A stretch of 10,373 bases of DNA, taken from contig JBGVLX010000061.1 in the NCBI GenBank assembly GCA_045124495.1, positions 1 through 10,373 of the forward strand, read 5' to 3'. This DNA is from RGIG1668 sp045124495. Lineage in GTDB: Bacteria; Bacillota; Clostridia; Lachnospirales; Lachnospiraceae. Of the stretch, positions 1 through 5,947 are shown piece after piece. Both the position numbers and the translations under genes were made by a program. The notes under the pieces are model-generated. The model worked only from the letters and a program-made list of their open reading frames with translations, was not told the origin of the DNA and did no database searches. Position 1 is the first letter of the stretch; each line of letters starts with the position of its first letter.

Positions 1-222
1 AAACCAAGAGCAAATGCAGGCTGGAGACCGGCAATGGTGGTGGAACTTAAGTACAATAAGTCAGCAGATACCGCTATAAAGCAAATCAAGGAAAAGCGAT
101 ATCAGGGAGCTTTGTCAGAATATAAGGATAAGATTCTTTTGGTTGGCATTAATTATGACGCAGAGGGGAAAGATAAGAAACACCATACATGCGTCATTGA
201 GGAATGGAAGGAAACTTTGTAG
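1..222 (+). CDS. C-terminal end of a PD-(D/E)XK nuclease / AAA-ATPase-like protein (5' partial)
   Basis: Frame 1 is open from the first base and stops with TAG at 220-222, so the gene begins upstream of the window and 73 residues are visible. They show the end of a PD-(D/E)XK nuclease fold. Residues 12-17 (MVVELK) carry the E-x-K half of the active site (E15, K17), followed by the family helix SADTAIKQIKEKRY and a strand KILLVGINYD. The ending TCVIEEW is typical of PDDEXK_9 domains fused behind an AAA-ATPase-like domain. These proteins are abundant and often multicopy in Clostridia and Bacteroidetes, and their physiological role is poorly known. The catalytic aspartate and any ATPase domain lie off-window, so activity cannot be judged. 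The ATG at 34 is internal to the domain and is not the start. Confidence 0.8.
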   Translation, partial: KPRANAGWRPAMVVELKYNKSADTAIKQIKEKRYQGALSEYKDKILLVGINYDAEGKDKKHHTCVIEEWKETL

Positions 223-248
223 ACAAACAATAAAAATTAATAGGTTAG

Positions 249-256
249 CATACAAT
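249..256 (+). promoter_or_regulatory. Possible sporulation-type (sigma-E/sigma-K-like) -10 element
   Basis: CATACAAT at 249-256 matches the mother-cell sigma-E -10 consensus CATACA-(A/C)-T as known from Bacillus. With the following A it also fits the sigma-K form CATAnnnTA. It lies about 29 bases before the LysM-GH18 start, a sensible distance for a promoter. The expected -35 region (around 227-234, ACAATAAA) is a weak match, so the call rests on the -10 element and on the gene's family, whose Bacillus relatives are expressed in the mother cell. No convincing vegetative promoter was seen in this gap. Confidence 0.35.
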
Positions 257-284
257 AATAGAAACGAAAACTTTGGGAGAATGT

Positions 285-1415
285 ATGGAAATCTATGTGG
301 TAAAGCCGGGCGATACTGTATATGCCATTGCATCAGCATATCAGGTTGAGGTGAATACATTGATATATGTTAATCAGTTGGTTTATCCTTACCAGTTGGC
401 CGTTGGTCAGGCATTATTGATTTCAAACGGACAAAGAGAAAAGTTCATGGAAATAAAAAGTAATGGGTATGCATACCCTTTTATAAACGGATGGGTCTTA
501 GGCAATACTTTGCCTTTTTTAACAGAACTATCCGTTTTTTCTTATGGTTTTACAACAGAAGGGGAACTGGTATCACCCATATTAGATGATGTCTGGATGG
601 TAAATATGGCTTTGGAAAGTGAAACCTTGCCGATTCTTACCCTTACCCCCTTTGGAGTCAATGGAAATTTTGATAATAATCTTATCAGTGCCATTATAAG
701 AAATCCCGCCAGTAGGGACAGACTCTTAGAAAATCTTGTGGTTGTCATGAAAGAAAAGTCCTATGGAGGGCTTGACATCGATTTTGAATTTATCAAGGCA
801 GAGGACAGGGATTTGTTTACGGAATTTGTCCGGGTATGCACCGAAAGGATGCATAGGGAGGGGTATCAGGTGTCGGTGGCATTGGCACCGAAATTATCGG
901 CAGAGCAAAAAGGACTTTTATATGAAGGCAAAGATTACAGGGCTTTAGGTGAGGCGGCAGATCATGTACTTATTATGACCTATGAATGGGGATACACCTA
1001 TGGGCCTCCCATGGCGGTGGCCCCCATAAATATGGTTAGAATGGTATTAGAGTATGCTGTTACGGAAATACCTCCGGAAAAGATAAGTATGGGTATTCCG
1101 AATTATGGATATGACTGGCCACTTCCTTTTGAACGGGGAGCAACCAAAGCAAAAACCATTGGAAACATAGAAGCGGTGCAGATTGCGGTGAGTCAGGGAG
1201 CTGAGATAAAGTTTGATGAACTTGCCCAGTCTCCTTATTTTAATTATGAAAGGGATGGCATTTTACATGAAGTCTGGTTTGAAGATGTTAGAAGTCTTCA
1301 GAAGAAATTTGATTTAATCAAAGAATTTGGACTGCGGGGACCAGGTTACTGGCAGATTATGCAGCTATTCCGGGCGAACTGGCTGCTGTTGGAGGATAAT
1401 TTTTATATTTTGTAA
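285..1415 (+). CDS. LysM domain plus GH18 glycosidase, YaaH/SleL type (spore cortex lytic enzyme-like)
   Basis: A 376-residue protein with no signal peptide. Residues 2-46 are one LysM peptidoglycan-binding module (EIYVVKPGDTVYAIA onward, ending VGQALLI). The rest is a glycoside hydrolase family 18 barrel. The catalytic DxDxE motif reads GGLDIDFEF, with D164, D166 and proton-donor E168. Other family landmarks are SVALAPK, LIMTYEWGYTYGPPMAVAPIN, GIPNYGYDWPLPF and HEVWFEDVRSLQKK. In Bacillus, YaaH/SleL proteins are spore-coat-associated N-acetylglucosaminidases acting on cortex fragments during germination, and usually carry two LysM modules; this one has a single module. Start: the ATG at 285 is preferred because GGGAGA (275-280) precedes it and LysM begins at once. 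An in-frame TTG at 273 lacks a ribosome site. The gene appears monocistronic, with 176 bases before the next gene. Family assignment is firm; the sporulation role is inferred. Confidence 0.88.
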   Translation: MEIYVVKPGDTVYAIASAYQVEVNTLIYVNQLVYPYQLAVGQALLISNGQREKFMEIKSNGYAYPFINGWVLGNTLPFLTELSVFSYGFTTEGELVSPILDDVWMVNMALESETLPILTLTPFGVNGNFDNNLISAIIRNPASRDRLLENLVVVMKEKSYGGLDIDFEFIKAEDRDLFTEFVRVCTERMHREGYQVSVALAPKLSAEQKGLLYEGKDYRALGEAADHVLIMTYEWGYTYGPPMAVAPINMVRMVLEYAVTEIPPEKISMGIPNYGYDWPLPFERGATKAKTIGNIEAVQIAVSQGAEIKFDELAQSPYFNYERDGILHEVWFEDVRSLQKKFDLIKEFGLRGPGYWQIMQLFRANWLLLEDNFYIL

Positions 1416-1460
1416 TTCAATTGAGGTTTTGAAAATAAAGTAATACATAATGAGTCGTTG

Positions 1461-1485
1461 GTTACTGTTCGCTGTGGACGGTAAC
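1461..1485. repeat. Intergenic stem-loop, 10-bp stem
   Basis: GTTACTGTTC (1461-1470) pairs with GGACGGTAAC (1476-1485) around a five-base loop, using two G-U pairs. It sits 46 bases after the LysM-GH18 stop codon. No run of T follows, so it is not a textbook intrinsic terminator. It may be an mRNA 3'-end structure or a copy of a dispersed palindromic repeat. Confidence 0.5.
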
Positions 1486-1518
1486 TTGATAAAATGTGAC
1501 AAAAAATATATGTTTGGG

Positions 1519-1548
1519 TTTACGAAAAATAACAATATGTGATAAAAT
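1519..1548 (+). promoter_or_regulatory. Candidate vegetative promoter of the FIST/MCP operon
   Basis: A -35-like TTTACG (1519-1524) lies 18 bases before TAAAAT (1543-1548). That hexamer is preceded by TG at 1540-1541, which makes an extended -10 (TGATAAAAT). A perfect TATAAT also occurs at 1548-1553, but with a 23-base gap from the same -35. The FIST start is 43 bases after the first -10, with AGGAGG at 1581-1586. Either -10 hexamer could be used. Confidence 0.45.
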
Positions 1549-1591
1549 ATAATAAAAATGTGTAGTGAAAAATGACGAATAGGAGGATTTT

Positions 1592-2650
1592 ATGAATCAG
1601 ACAGTCAAAATGTGTAATTTAACGAATTTGGAGGCTTCCTTAAAGGACGTTTCATCTGCAAATCTTGTGGTTTTAATGGCGCCTTCGGCTGTTTTTGAAC
1701 AGTGTGTTGGGAAAATGAAGGATACGATTCCAAATGTTCCGAATATTGGGGTTTGCGGACAGGGATATTATCAGTTAAAAGATTATCCGGAGGATATTAT
1801 TCTGGTTGGTTTCACCGGATGCCAGGTGATTGCTGATGTGATTTCGGATGTAAACAAGCCGATATTATCAGTACAGAAACTGATGGATGATGTAGAAAAA
1901 ATACAGGGAAATGCAAATAATACAGTTTGCCTTGATTTTACCACCGGTAATGATAGCGTGATGGTAACTACATTTAACTCCTGTCTTGACGAAAAGGGAA
2001 TTTCTTTGATTGGAGCAACTGCATGGGATAACAAAGTAAGCTATAATGGCGTTGTTTATGAAAATGCCTGCGTATATGCTTTGATTAAAAATCTGAAGGG
2101 AACCATTCGTTCTTATAAAGAAAATATCTACAATATTGATGAAACGATGCCAAAATTCCTTGCAACAAAGATTGATGAGAAAGCACAAAAGATTATCTCA
2201 CTGGATGATCAAAGTGCTGCGCTAGCTTATCAGAATGCTTTGAACATTAAGGAAAGTGACATAGAAACACAGACCTTTAAAAATCCGATCGGTCGGTTAG
2301 TCGGAGATGAAATTTACATTATTTCTATTAAAAATCGTTGTTCTGATGGAAGTTTAGAGTGTTATAAGCGTGCAAATCATATGGATGCACTTACCATTTT
2401 GCAGTTAGGCGATTACGAAGCCATTATTCAGGATACGGTAGCCCAGATAAAAAATGACCTTCCATCTTTAAAAGGTGTATTTTCTATTAATTGTATCTTA
2501 CGTTACCTTATGTTCCAAGATTTGAAATATATGGGTAAGTATTTAAAAACCATGGACCAGTTAGGAACTCATGTGGGTTTAGTTGGATGTGGAGAACATT
2601 ATAAGACGCAACACGTAAATCAGACTATGACATGTTTTGCGTTTGATTAA
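1592..2650 (+). CDS. FIST-domain sensory protein
   Basis: A 352-residue soluble protein with FIST_N (roughly residues 20-180) and FIST_C (roughly 195-348) domains. Family signatures are the N-terminal LVVLMAPSAVF and GVCGQGYY segments, the middle GATAWD segment, and the C-terminal block GVFSINCILRYLMF followed by GTHVGLVGCGEHY and HVNQTMTCFAFD. FIST is a predicted ligand-binding signal-input domain, probably for small metabolites such as amino acids, and is often joined to chemoreceptor, kinase or cyclic-nucleotide output domains. No output domain or membrane segment is present here. Instead a soluble chemoreceptor gene begins 46 bases downstream, so the pair probably forms a split sensor/transducer. 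AGGAGG at 1581-1586, five bases before ATG, fixes the start. The domain call is firm; the ligand and direct partnership are inferred. Confidence 0.85.
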   Translation: MNQTVKMCNLTNLEASLKDVSSANLVVLMAPSAVFEQCVGKMKDTIPNVPNIGVCGQGYYQLKDYPEDIILVGFTGCQVIADVISDVNKPILSVQKLMDDVEKIQGNANNTVCLDFTTGNDSVMVTTFNSCLDEKGISLIGATAWDNKVSYNGVVYENACVYALIKNLKGTIRSYKENIYNIDETMPKFLATKIDEKAQKIISLDDQSAALAYQNALNIKESDIETQTFKNPIGRLVGDEIYIISIKNRCSDGSLECYKRANHMDALTILQLGDYEAIIQDTVAQIKNDLPSLKGVFSINCILRYLMFQDLKYMGKYLKTMDQLGTHVGLVGCGEHYKTQHVNQTMTCFAFD

Positions 2651-2696
2651 AAATGATAATTTACTAAAAAATTAAAGAAGAAAAGAGGGTGACCCA

Positions 2697-3641
2697 ATGG
2701 GTTTATTTCATAAAAAAAATGCTGGTGTATCGGAAGAAAATGCTATGACAGTGTCGGAAAAGAATGCTGGAAATCATGATGTCGCTGTACGACAATTGGC
2801 AAAATATCAAGAAAAACAAGTGAAATCCATTATGGAAGAAGATTTAAAAATGACGCAGGATATTAAGGAAATTCAAAAAGAATTTGATTCCATTGTTGGT
2901 CATATGGATATCCTTGATGACAGCATTGCTAAGTTTCGTAATAATTTTCGTAAACTTTCTGAAACCGTAAATGAATATCGTGAATACCAATCCCGTGTTC
3001 ATGGTTCTATTCAATTAGCGAAGGATCGTGTAGCTGATTTTACAAAGGATTCTAAAGAGATGATGAATCGGTTTGAAAACCTTGATAGTTCCTTTAATGA
3101 GTTAGAGGAAGCTGTGGCAAATATCGGATTGTGCGCCCAGGGAATTGAGGAAGTAGCGGAACAAACGAATCTTCTTTCCCTAAATGCAAGCATTGAAGCA
3201 GCTCGTGCCGGAGAAGCCGGAAAAGGCTTTGCGGTGGTTGCTTCTGAAGTTCAAAGTTTATCCAATGAAATTAAAGAACTGGTAGACAGGGTAAATTCCA
3301 GCATAGAAATGGTAAATGAATCGATTTCAAAGATGAATGTTTCTGTATCTTCCAGCAAAGAGATGATGGTTACGAATCTAAAAAACACAAATAGAATTGA
3401 TGATGATTTTGCAGCTGTGATTAACGAAACAGACAGAATTGAAGTTATCAATGAAACCATAGAAGGTATGGTGTCAAATTCCAATGGTGAACTTGTACAT
3501 ATTGCAGATTTTATTGATTCTGCGAAGGAATCCTATGATGCGGTAGAAGATTTTATTAATCAGGTGGAAACAAATACGAAATCAAAAGGCATTATGTTTG
3601 AGGATATTAATAATATTATCAAACAGTACGAAGCCTTATAA
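2697..3641 (+). CDS. Soluble (cytoplasmic) methyl-accepting chemotaxis protein
   Basis: A 314-residue protein with no membrane segment or HAMP domain, almost entirely helical coiled coil. Residues 150-189 form the conserved chemoreceptor hairpin tip that contacts CheA and CheW (EEVAEQTNLLSLNASIEAAR, then AGEAGKGFAVVASEV). Signal output to the flagellar motor through CheA/CheY is the family role. The first 45 or so residues are polar and low-complexity, with a repeated KNAG-(x)-SE(E/K)NA pattern. No ligand-binding domain precedes the signalling helix, and no CheR-binding pentapeptide ends the protein (last residues KQYEAL). The neighbouring FIST protein is therefore a good candidate for its input module. 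Start: ATG at 2697 after GAGGGTGA (2685-2692). Glutamate-rich helices on both sides of the tip could hold methylation sites, but I cannot name them. Confidence 0.88.
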   Translation: MGLFHKKNAGVSEENAMTVSEKNAGNHDVAVRQLAKYQEKQVKSIMEEDLKMTQDIKEIQKEFDSIVGHMDILDDSIAKFRNNFRKLSETVNEYREYQSRVHGSIQLAKDRVADFTKDSKEMMNRFENLDSSFNELEEAVANIGLCAQGIEEVAEQTNLLSLNASIEAARAGEAGKGFAVVASEVQSLSNEIKELVDRVNSSIEMVNESISKMNVSVSSSKEMMVTNLKNTNRIDDDFAAVINETDRIEVINETIEGMVSNSNGELVHIADFIDSAKESYDAVEDFINQVETNTKSKGIMFEDINNIIKQYEAL

Positions 3642-3656
3642 ACAAGTGCCACGTAA

Positions 3657-3675
3657 GCGTGACATCCGGTCACGC
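3657..3675. other. Perfect 7-bp stem-loop just after the chemoreceptor gene
   Basis: GCGTGAC (3657-3663) and GTCACGC (3669-3675) pair around ATCCG. It starts 16 bases after the stop codon. It is GC-rich against an A-rich surrounding, but an A-run rather than a T-run follows. It may stabilise the 3' end of the FIST/MCP message rather than terminate it. Confidence 0.5.
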
Positions 3676-3684
3676 AAATAAAAA

Positions 3685-3766
3685 TTGAAAAGCTAAAAAA
3701 TTGAAAAGCTAAAAATTTGAAAAGATAAAAAAATAAAAAGATAAAAAACAAAAAGATAAAAAAATA
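3685..3766. repeat. A-rich degenerate tandem repeat (unit ~16 bp)
   Basis: Units start at 3685, 3701 and 3717, each reading TTGAAAAG(C/A)TAAAAA with small changes. They then decay into about three copies of AAAAAGATAAAAAA at a spacing near 15 bases. The tract is almost pure A on the + strand. Each of the first three units reads TTG-AAA-AG(C/A)-TAA, a three-codon frame closed by a stop, though no ribosome site supports translation. The tract fills the gap between the chemoreceptor and the ~41-bp array. Confidence 0.75.
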
Positions 3767-3807
3767 ACATAGCTACTTAACAATACAAAGTGGTTATGTT
3801 ATTTTTT
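3759..3807 (+). terminator. Long low-GC stem-loop, possible terminator of the FIST/MCP operon
   Basis: Bases 3759-3778 pair with 3788-3807 over 20 positions, all Watson-Crick except two G-U pairs, around a nine-base loop. The left arm starts with six A and the right arm ends with six T, the layout of a bidirectional intrinsic terminator. The stem is AT-rich, which weakens the call. The right arm is also the first unit of the tandem array that follows, so the same bases may instead serve as promoter and operator DNA. Confidence 0.45.
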
Positions 3808-3917
3808 ATTACACTACTTGACAATACAAAGTAGTTATGTTATTTTTATTACACTACTTGACAATACAAAGTAGCTGTGTTATTTTTTTTATTACACTAC
3901 TTGGTAAAACAAAGTAG
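3773..3917 (+). promoter_or_regulatory. Tandem array of four promoter/operator-like units (~41 bp period)
   Basis: Four copies of an inverted repeat with arms CTACTT and AAGTAG around nine bases lie at 3773-3793, 3814-3834, 3854-3874 and 3897-3917. Their starts are 41, 40 and 43 bases apart, close to four helical turns, so the sites would face the same side of the DNA. Copies 2 and 3 contain TTGACA (3818-3823, 3858-3863) exactly 17 bases before TATTTT (3841-3846, 3881-3886). Copy 1 has TTAACA with the same spacing to TATTTT (3800-3805). Copy 4 has lost both hexamers. An inverted repeat overlapping a -35 element, directly before a PadR gene, suggests autoregulation with several repressor sites. 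The arrangement is seen; the binding protein is inferred. Confidence 0.6.
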
Positions 3918-3983
3918 TTAGGTCAGTTTTTGATATCTGATGTTATCATTTGTGGGATTCAAATCCTTAAGGATCCAAAGGAA

Positions 3984-4027
3984 ATGACTTCTAAGTATAA
4001 TGTCAGAAAACAAAATCGGAAAGTCAT
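3984..4027 (+). promoter_or_regulatory. Possible proximal padR promoter inside an inverted repeat
   Basis: A perfect TATAAT (3996-4001) lies in the padR leader, 73 bases before the start codon, but no good -35 is found 16-18 bases upstream. It is enclosed by a perfect 7-bp inverted repeat, ATGACTT (3984-3990) and AAGTCAT (4021-4027), which could form a hairpin or hold a dimeric regulator. A second small palindrome, ATCCTTAAGGAT, lies just upstream at 3963-3974. Support is limited. Confidence 0.3.
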
Positions 4028-4074
4028 AGGAGATATGTTTGTTTAAACAAGATTTAGGGGAAATGGAGGTTATT

Positions 4075-4395
4075 ATGGATGATACACAATTAATGAAGGG
4101 GATATTAGAAGGGTGTGTGCTGGCGATTATACAAAAAGAGGAAACCTATGGTTATGAAATACTATCATCTTTGGAAAATAGCGGATTTGAGAACCTAGGG
4201 GAGGGAACCTTGTATCCGGTACTTAGCCGGCTGGATAAGAATGGATATATTTCTTGTAGAAAAGCGAAGTCTCCACTTGGTCCTATCCGGAAATATTATT
4301 CCATTACAGAGGAAGGAAAAATATATTTAGAGAATTTCAAAGAAGTATATCAAAAAGTAATTCATAATGCGAATCTGGTATTGTTTGATACGTAG
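4075..4395 (+). CDS. PadR-family transcriptional regulator
   Basis: A 106-residue winged-helix protein of normal length for short PadR repressors. It opens MDDTQLMKGILEGCVLAIIQ, then ETYGYEILSSLENSGF (recognition region), EGTLYPVLSRLDKNGYISC, the wing SPLGPIRKYYSITEEGK and a C-terminal dimerisation helix. PadR proteins are dimeric repressors, often autoregulatory and usually paired with a downstream membrane-protein gene, as here. Start: ATG at 4075, five bases after GGAGG (4065-4069). An in-frame TTG at 4039 and ATG at 4063 would add residues outside the family and have no ribosome site of their own. The upstream ~41-bp array is its likely operator region. The partner gene is 232 bases away rather than immediately adjacent, because a repeat tract intervenes. 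Confidence 0.9.
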   Translation: MDDTQLMKGILEGCVLAIIQKEETYGYEILSSLENSGFENLGEGTLYPVLSRLDKNGYISCRKAKSPLGPIRKYYSITEEGKIYLENFKEVYQKVIHNANLVLFDT

Positions 4396-4433
4396 ATGAA
4401 TTTATTTTTGAAGATTTATGCCATATGAGATGC

Positions 4434-4616
4434 ATGAAATAAAAAATCAGAAGTATGAAATAAAAGGTTAGATCAAGAAATAAAAAATCAGAAGAATAAA
4501 AAGTTAGATGAAGAATAAAAAATCAGAAGAAGAAATAAAAAAATTAGAAATATGAAATAAAAAATTAGATGTATGTAATAAAAAACGATATTAGATGCAG
4601 GAAATAAGAAAGAAAT
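4434..4616. repeat. Second A-rich degenerate tandem repeat (unit ~20 bp, about nine copies)
   Basis: The gap between padR and the membrane protein gene is filled by units of the form ATGAAATAAAAAATCAGAAG. Units ending ATCAGAAG tend to alternate with units ending GTTAGATGA, giving a looser ~40-bp period. ATG-AAA-TAA occurs at 4434-4442, 4455-4463 and 4552-4560, and ATG-TAA at 4573-4578, so the tract holds several start-then-stop triplets. No terminator or promoter was recognised. The next gene's ribosome site (GAGGGAG, 4617-4623) directly follows. Confidence 0.75.
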
Positions 4617-4627
4617 GAGGGAGATTT

Positions 4628-5725
4628 ATGTTAGATACAATTTCAATGGCGGATAAGCTAAAAGGAGATTATCGTAAGGTTTTTGAGAAAGCGGATATGT
4701 ATGGTTCTGTAGCAGGAGTTGAGGAAGAAATACAAGACGAGAAAATGATGAATCTGTATGATTTATTAATACAGGCTCAGCATGAAGAGAAGCCGGTTGA
4801 GAAAATAATTGGAAATGATATCGAAGAATTTTGTCGGGATTATTTTAATATCGAAGAAGAATCTAAGGAAAAGTGGTATATCAGGATTCCAAAAACGATA
4901 TATAACATTATGAAGGTATTGATTATTTGCACGATTCTTTGGTTGATGCCTTTTGATGATTTGGATTCTATTCTTGAAACAAAACAGGATATCTCTCCAT
5001 TTTTTACAGGAATTTTATTTGGGATTGTGACGATCTTTTTCTATCAAGGATTAAAAAAGTTTATCTTTAAAAGTAAAAAAATAAAACCATTGCTGTTTTA
5101 TTTTATCATTCTACTTGAGTTTATAGTGGGAGTTGTGATAAGTGTCTGGGTATCTGGTTTTTATCAGGTGGAAGTTTCCAACAAAGTCCTTATTTCAATC
5201 TCAGTTGGATATGTTGTTGTTTATTTGTTGGTTCGTTCTATCTGGAGATATTTAAAATTCGGAACCGTACGAAAAGAAACGAAGGAAGCCTCGAAACATA
5301 GAAAAGATGAAAAAAGACAGATGAAATCATTTAACAAAGAACTAAGCGATGATTCCACATATAAAATTATGGTCAATGGTATGGCAAAACGATATGCAAG
5401 ATTACAAAGAAAAAAGGAAATGACGTTTCCGGAATTTGCAGCGAAAATTAGAAAAGAAGATAAACAGACAAGGAAGTTAAATGTTATTATTCTTTTTGTC
5501 TATGTTGCAATTATCATAGTTCCAGCTGTTTTGGAAATGATAAATAATAATATTTTCGAAGGTTTTATTTTGGGGCTAATCCTGGCAGCAGTTGAAATTC
5601 CGATTTATCGTTTCTTTATAAAGACCGGGAATAAGAATTGTGACACCAGTGTTCAAATTATAGAAGATTGTGAGAAAAAAGGGCTTGATCTTATAGAATA
5701 TGCAAAAGAATTAAAAGAAAACTAA
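4628..5725 (+). CDS. PadR-linked multi-pass membrane protein with HAAS/DUF1129-like cytoplasmic segments
   Basis: A 365-residue protein. Residues 1-82 are soluble and helical and contain DLLIQAQHEEKPVEKIIGND followed by IEEFCRDYF. This resembles the helical N-terminal segments (HAAS or DUF1048/DUF1129 type) of membrane proteins encoded beside PadR regulators. Six hydrophobic segments follow at about 92-108, 123-141, 154-178, 187-208, 284-303 and 311-331. The charged stretch 210-283 includes MAKRYARLQRKKEMTFPEF, a feature of the same protein group, and the C-terminus is charged and probably cytoplasmic. The biochemical role of such proteins is not established; they are thought to sense or respond to envelope stress. 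Start: ATG at 4628 behind GAGGGAG. It is probably co-regulated with padR. The topology is firmer than the family name. Confidence 0.65.
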   Translation: MLDTISMADKLKGDYRKVFEKADMYGSVAGVEEEIQDEKMMNLYDLLIQAQHEEKPVEKIIGNDIEEFCRDYFNIEEESKEKWYIRIPKTIYNIMKVLIICTILWLMPFDDLDSILETKQDISPFFTGILFGIVTIFFYQGLKKFIFKSKKIKPLLFYFIILLEFIVGVVISVWVSGFYQVEVSNKVLISISVGYVVVYLLVRSIWRYLKFGTVRKETKEASKHRKDEKRQMKSFNKELSDDSTYKIMVNGMAKRYARLQRKKEMTFPEFAAKIRKEDKQTRKLNVIILFVYVAIIIVPAVLEMINNNIFEGFILGLILAAVEIPIYRFFIKTGNKNCDTSVQIIEDCEKKGLDLIEYAKELKEN

Positions 5726-5889
5726 AAAATCAGGACTATTAAGTGAATTTATAGATTTTGTAGGGAGTAAGTTGGTAGAATAGAAGAAAAATAACGTTTT
5801 TTGTTGTTTCTTGAGATGTTTTGTGATAGGCTTATCTTAAGTCTTGTTCAGAATGAAGAAATGAGAAAAGATGGTTTAATCATACTGAA

Positions 5890-5918
5890 TTGAGATGATG
5901 TGGTAAGTAATGTATATC
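5890..5918 (+). promoter_or_regulatory. Candidate promoter for the AIM24 gene pair
   Basis: TTGAGA (5890-5895) is 17 bases from TATATC (5913-5918), about 30 bases before the first AIM24 start codon. A weaker pair lies upstream (TTGAGA 5811-5816, TATCTT 5833-5838, 16 bases apart). No terminator was seen after the preceding membrane protein gene, so read-through from padR is also possible. Confidence 0.4.
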
Positions 5919-5947
5919 AAATATTAAGAAAAGGGAGAGAAAGACAA

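Noticed and set aside
273..284. TTG start for the LysM-GH18 gene
   Set aside because: No ribosome site upstream; ATG at 285 has GGGAGA before it and begins directly at the LysM module.
115..360. Minus-strand frame crossing the first two genes
   Set aside because: It is antisense to the nuclease and LysM coding regions, with no ribosome site or recognisable family.
1868..2188. Minus-strand 106-residue frame
   Set aside because: It lies wholly inside the FIST gene, antisense, with no family resemblance.
3657..3675. Intrinsic terminator after the chemoreceptor
   Set aside because: The stem is good but an A-run, not a T-run, follows on the + strand, and no T-run follows on the minus strand either.
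3560..3751. Minus-strand phenylalanine-rich frame
   Set aside because: It is the antisense of the A-rich repeat and the end of the chemoreceptor gene; low complexity.
3773..3917. CRISPR-like array
   Set aside because: Period is only ~41 bp with no unique spacers; the whole unit is repeated, and no cas gene is present.
5900..5947. GTG start for the first AIM24 gene
   Set aside because: It adds residues that overlap the predicted promoter and ribosome site, and the paralogue does not share them.
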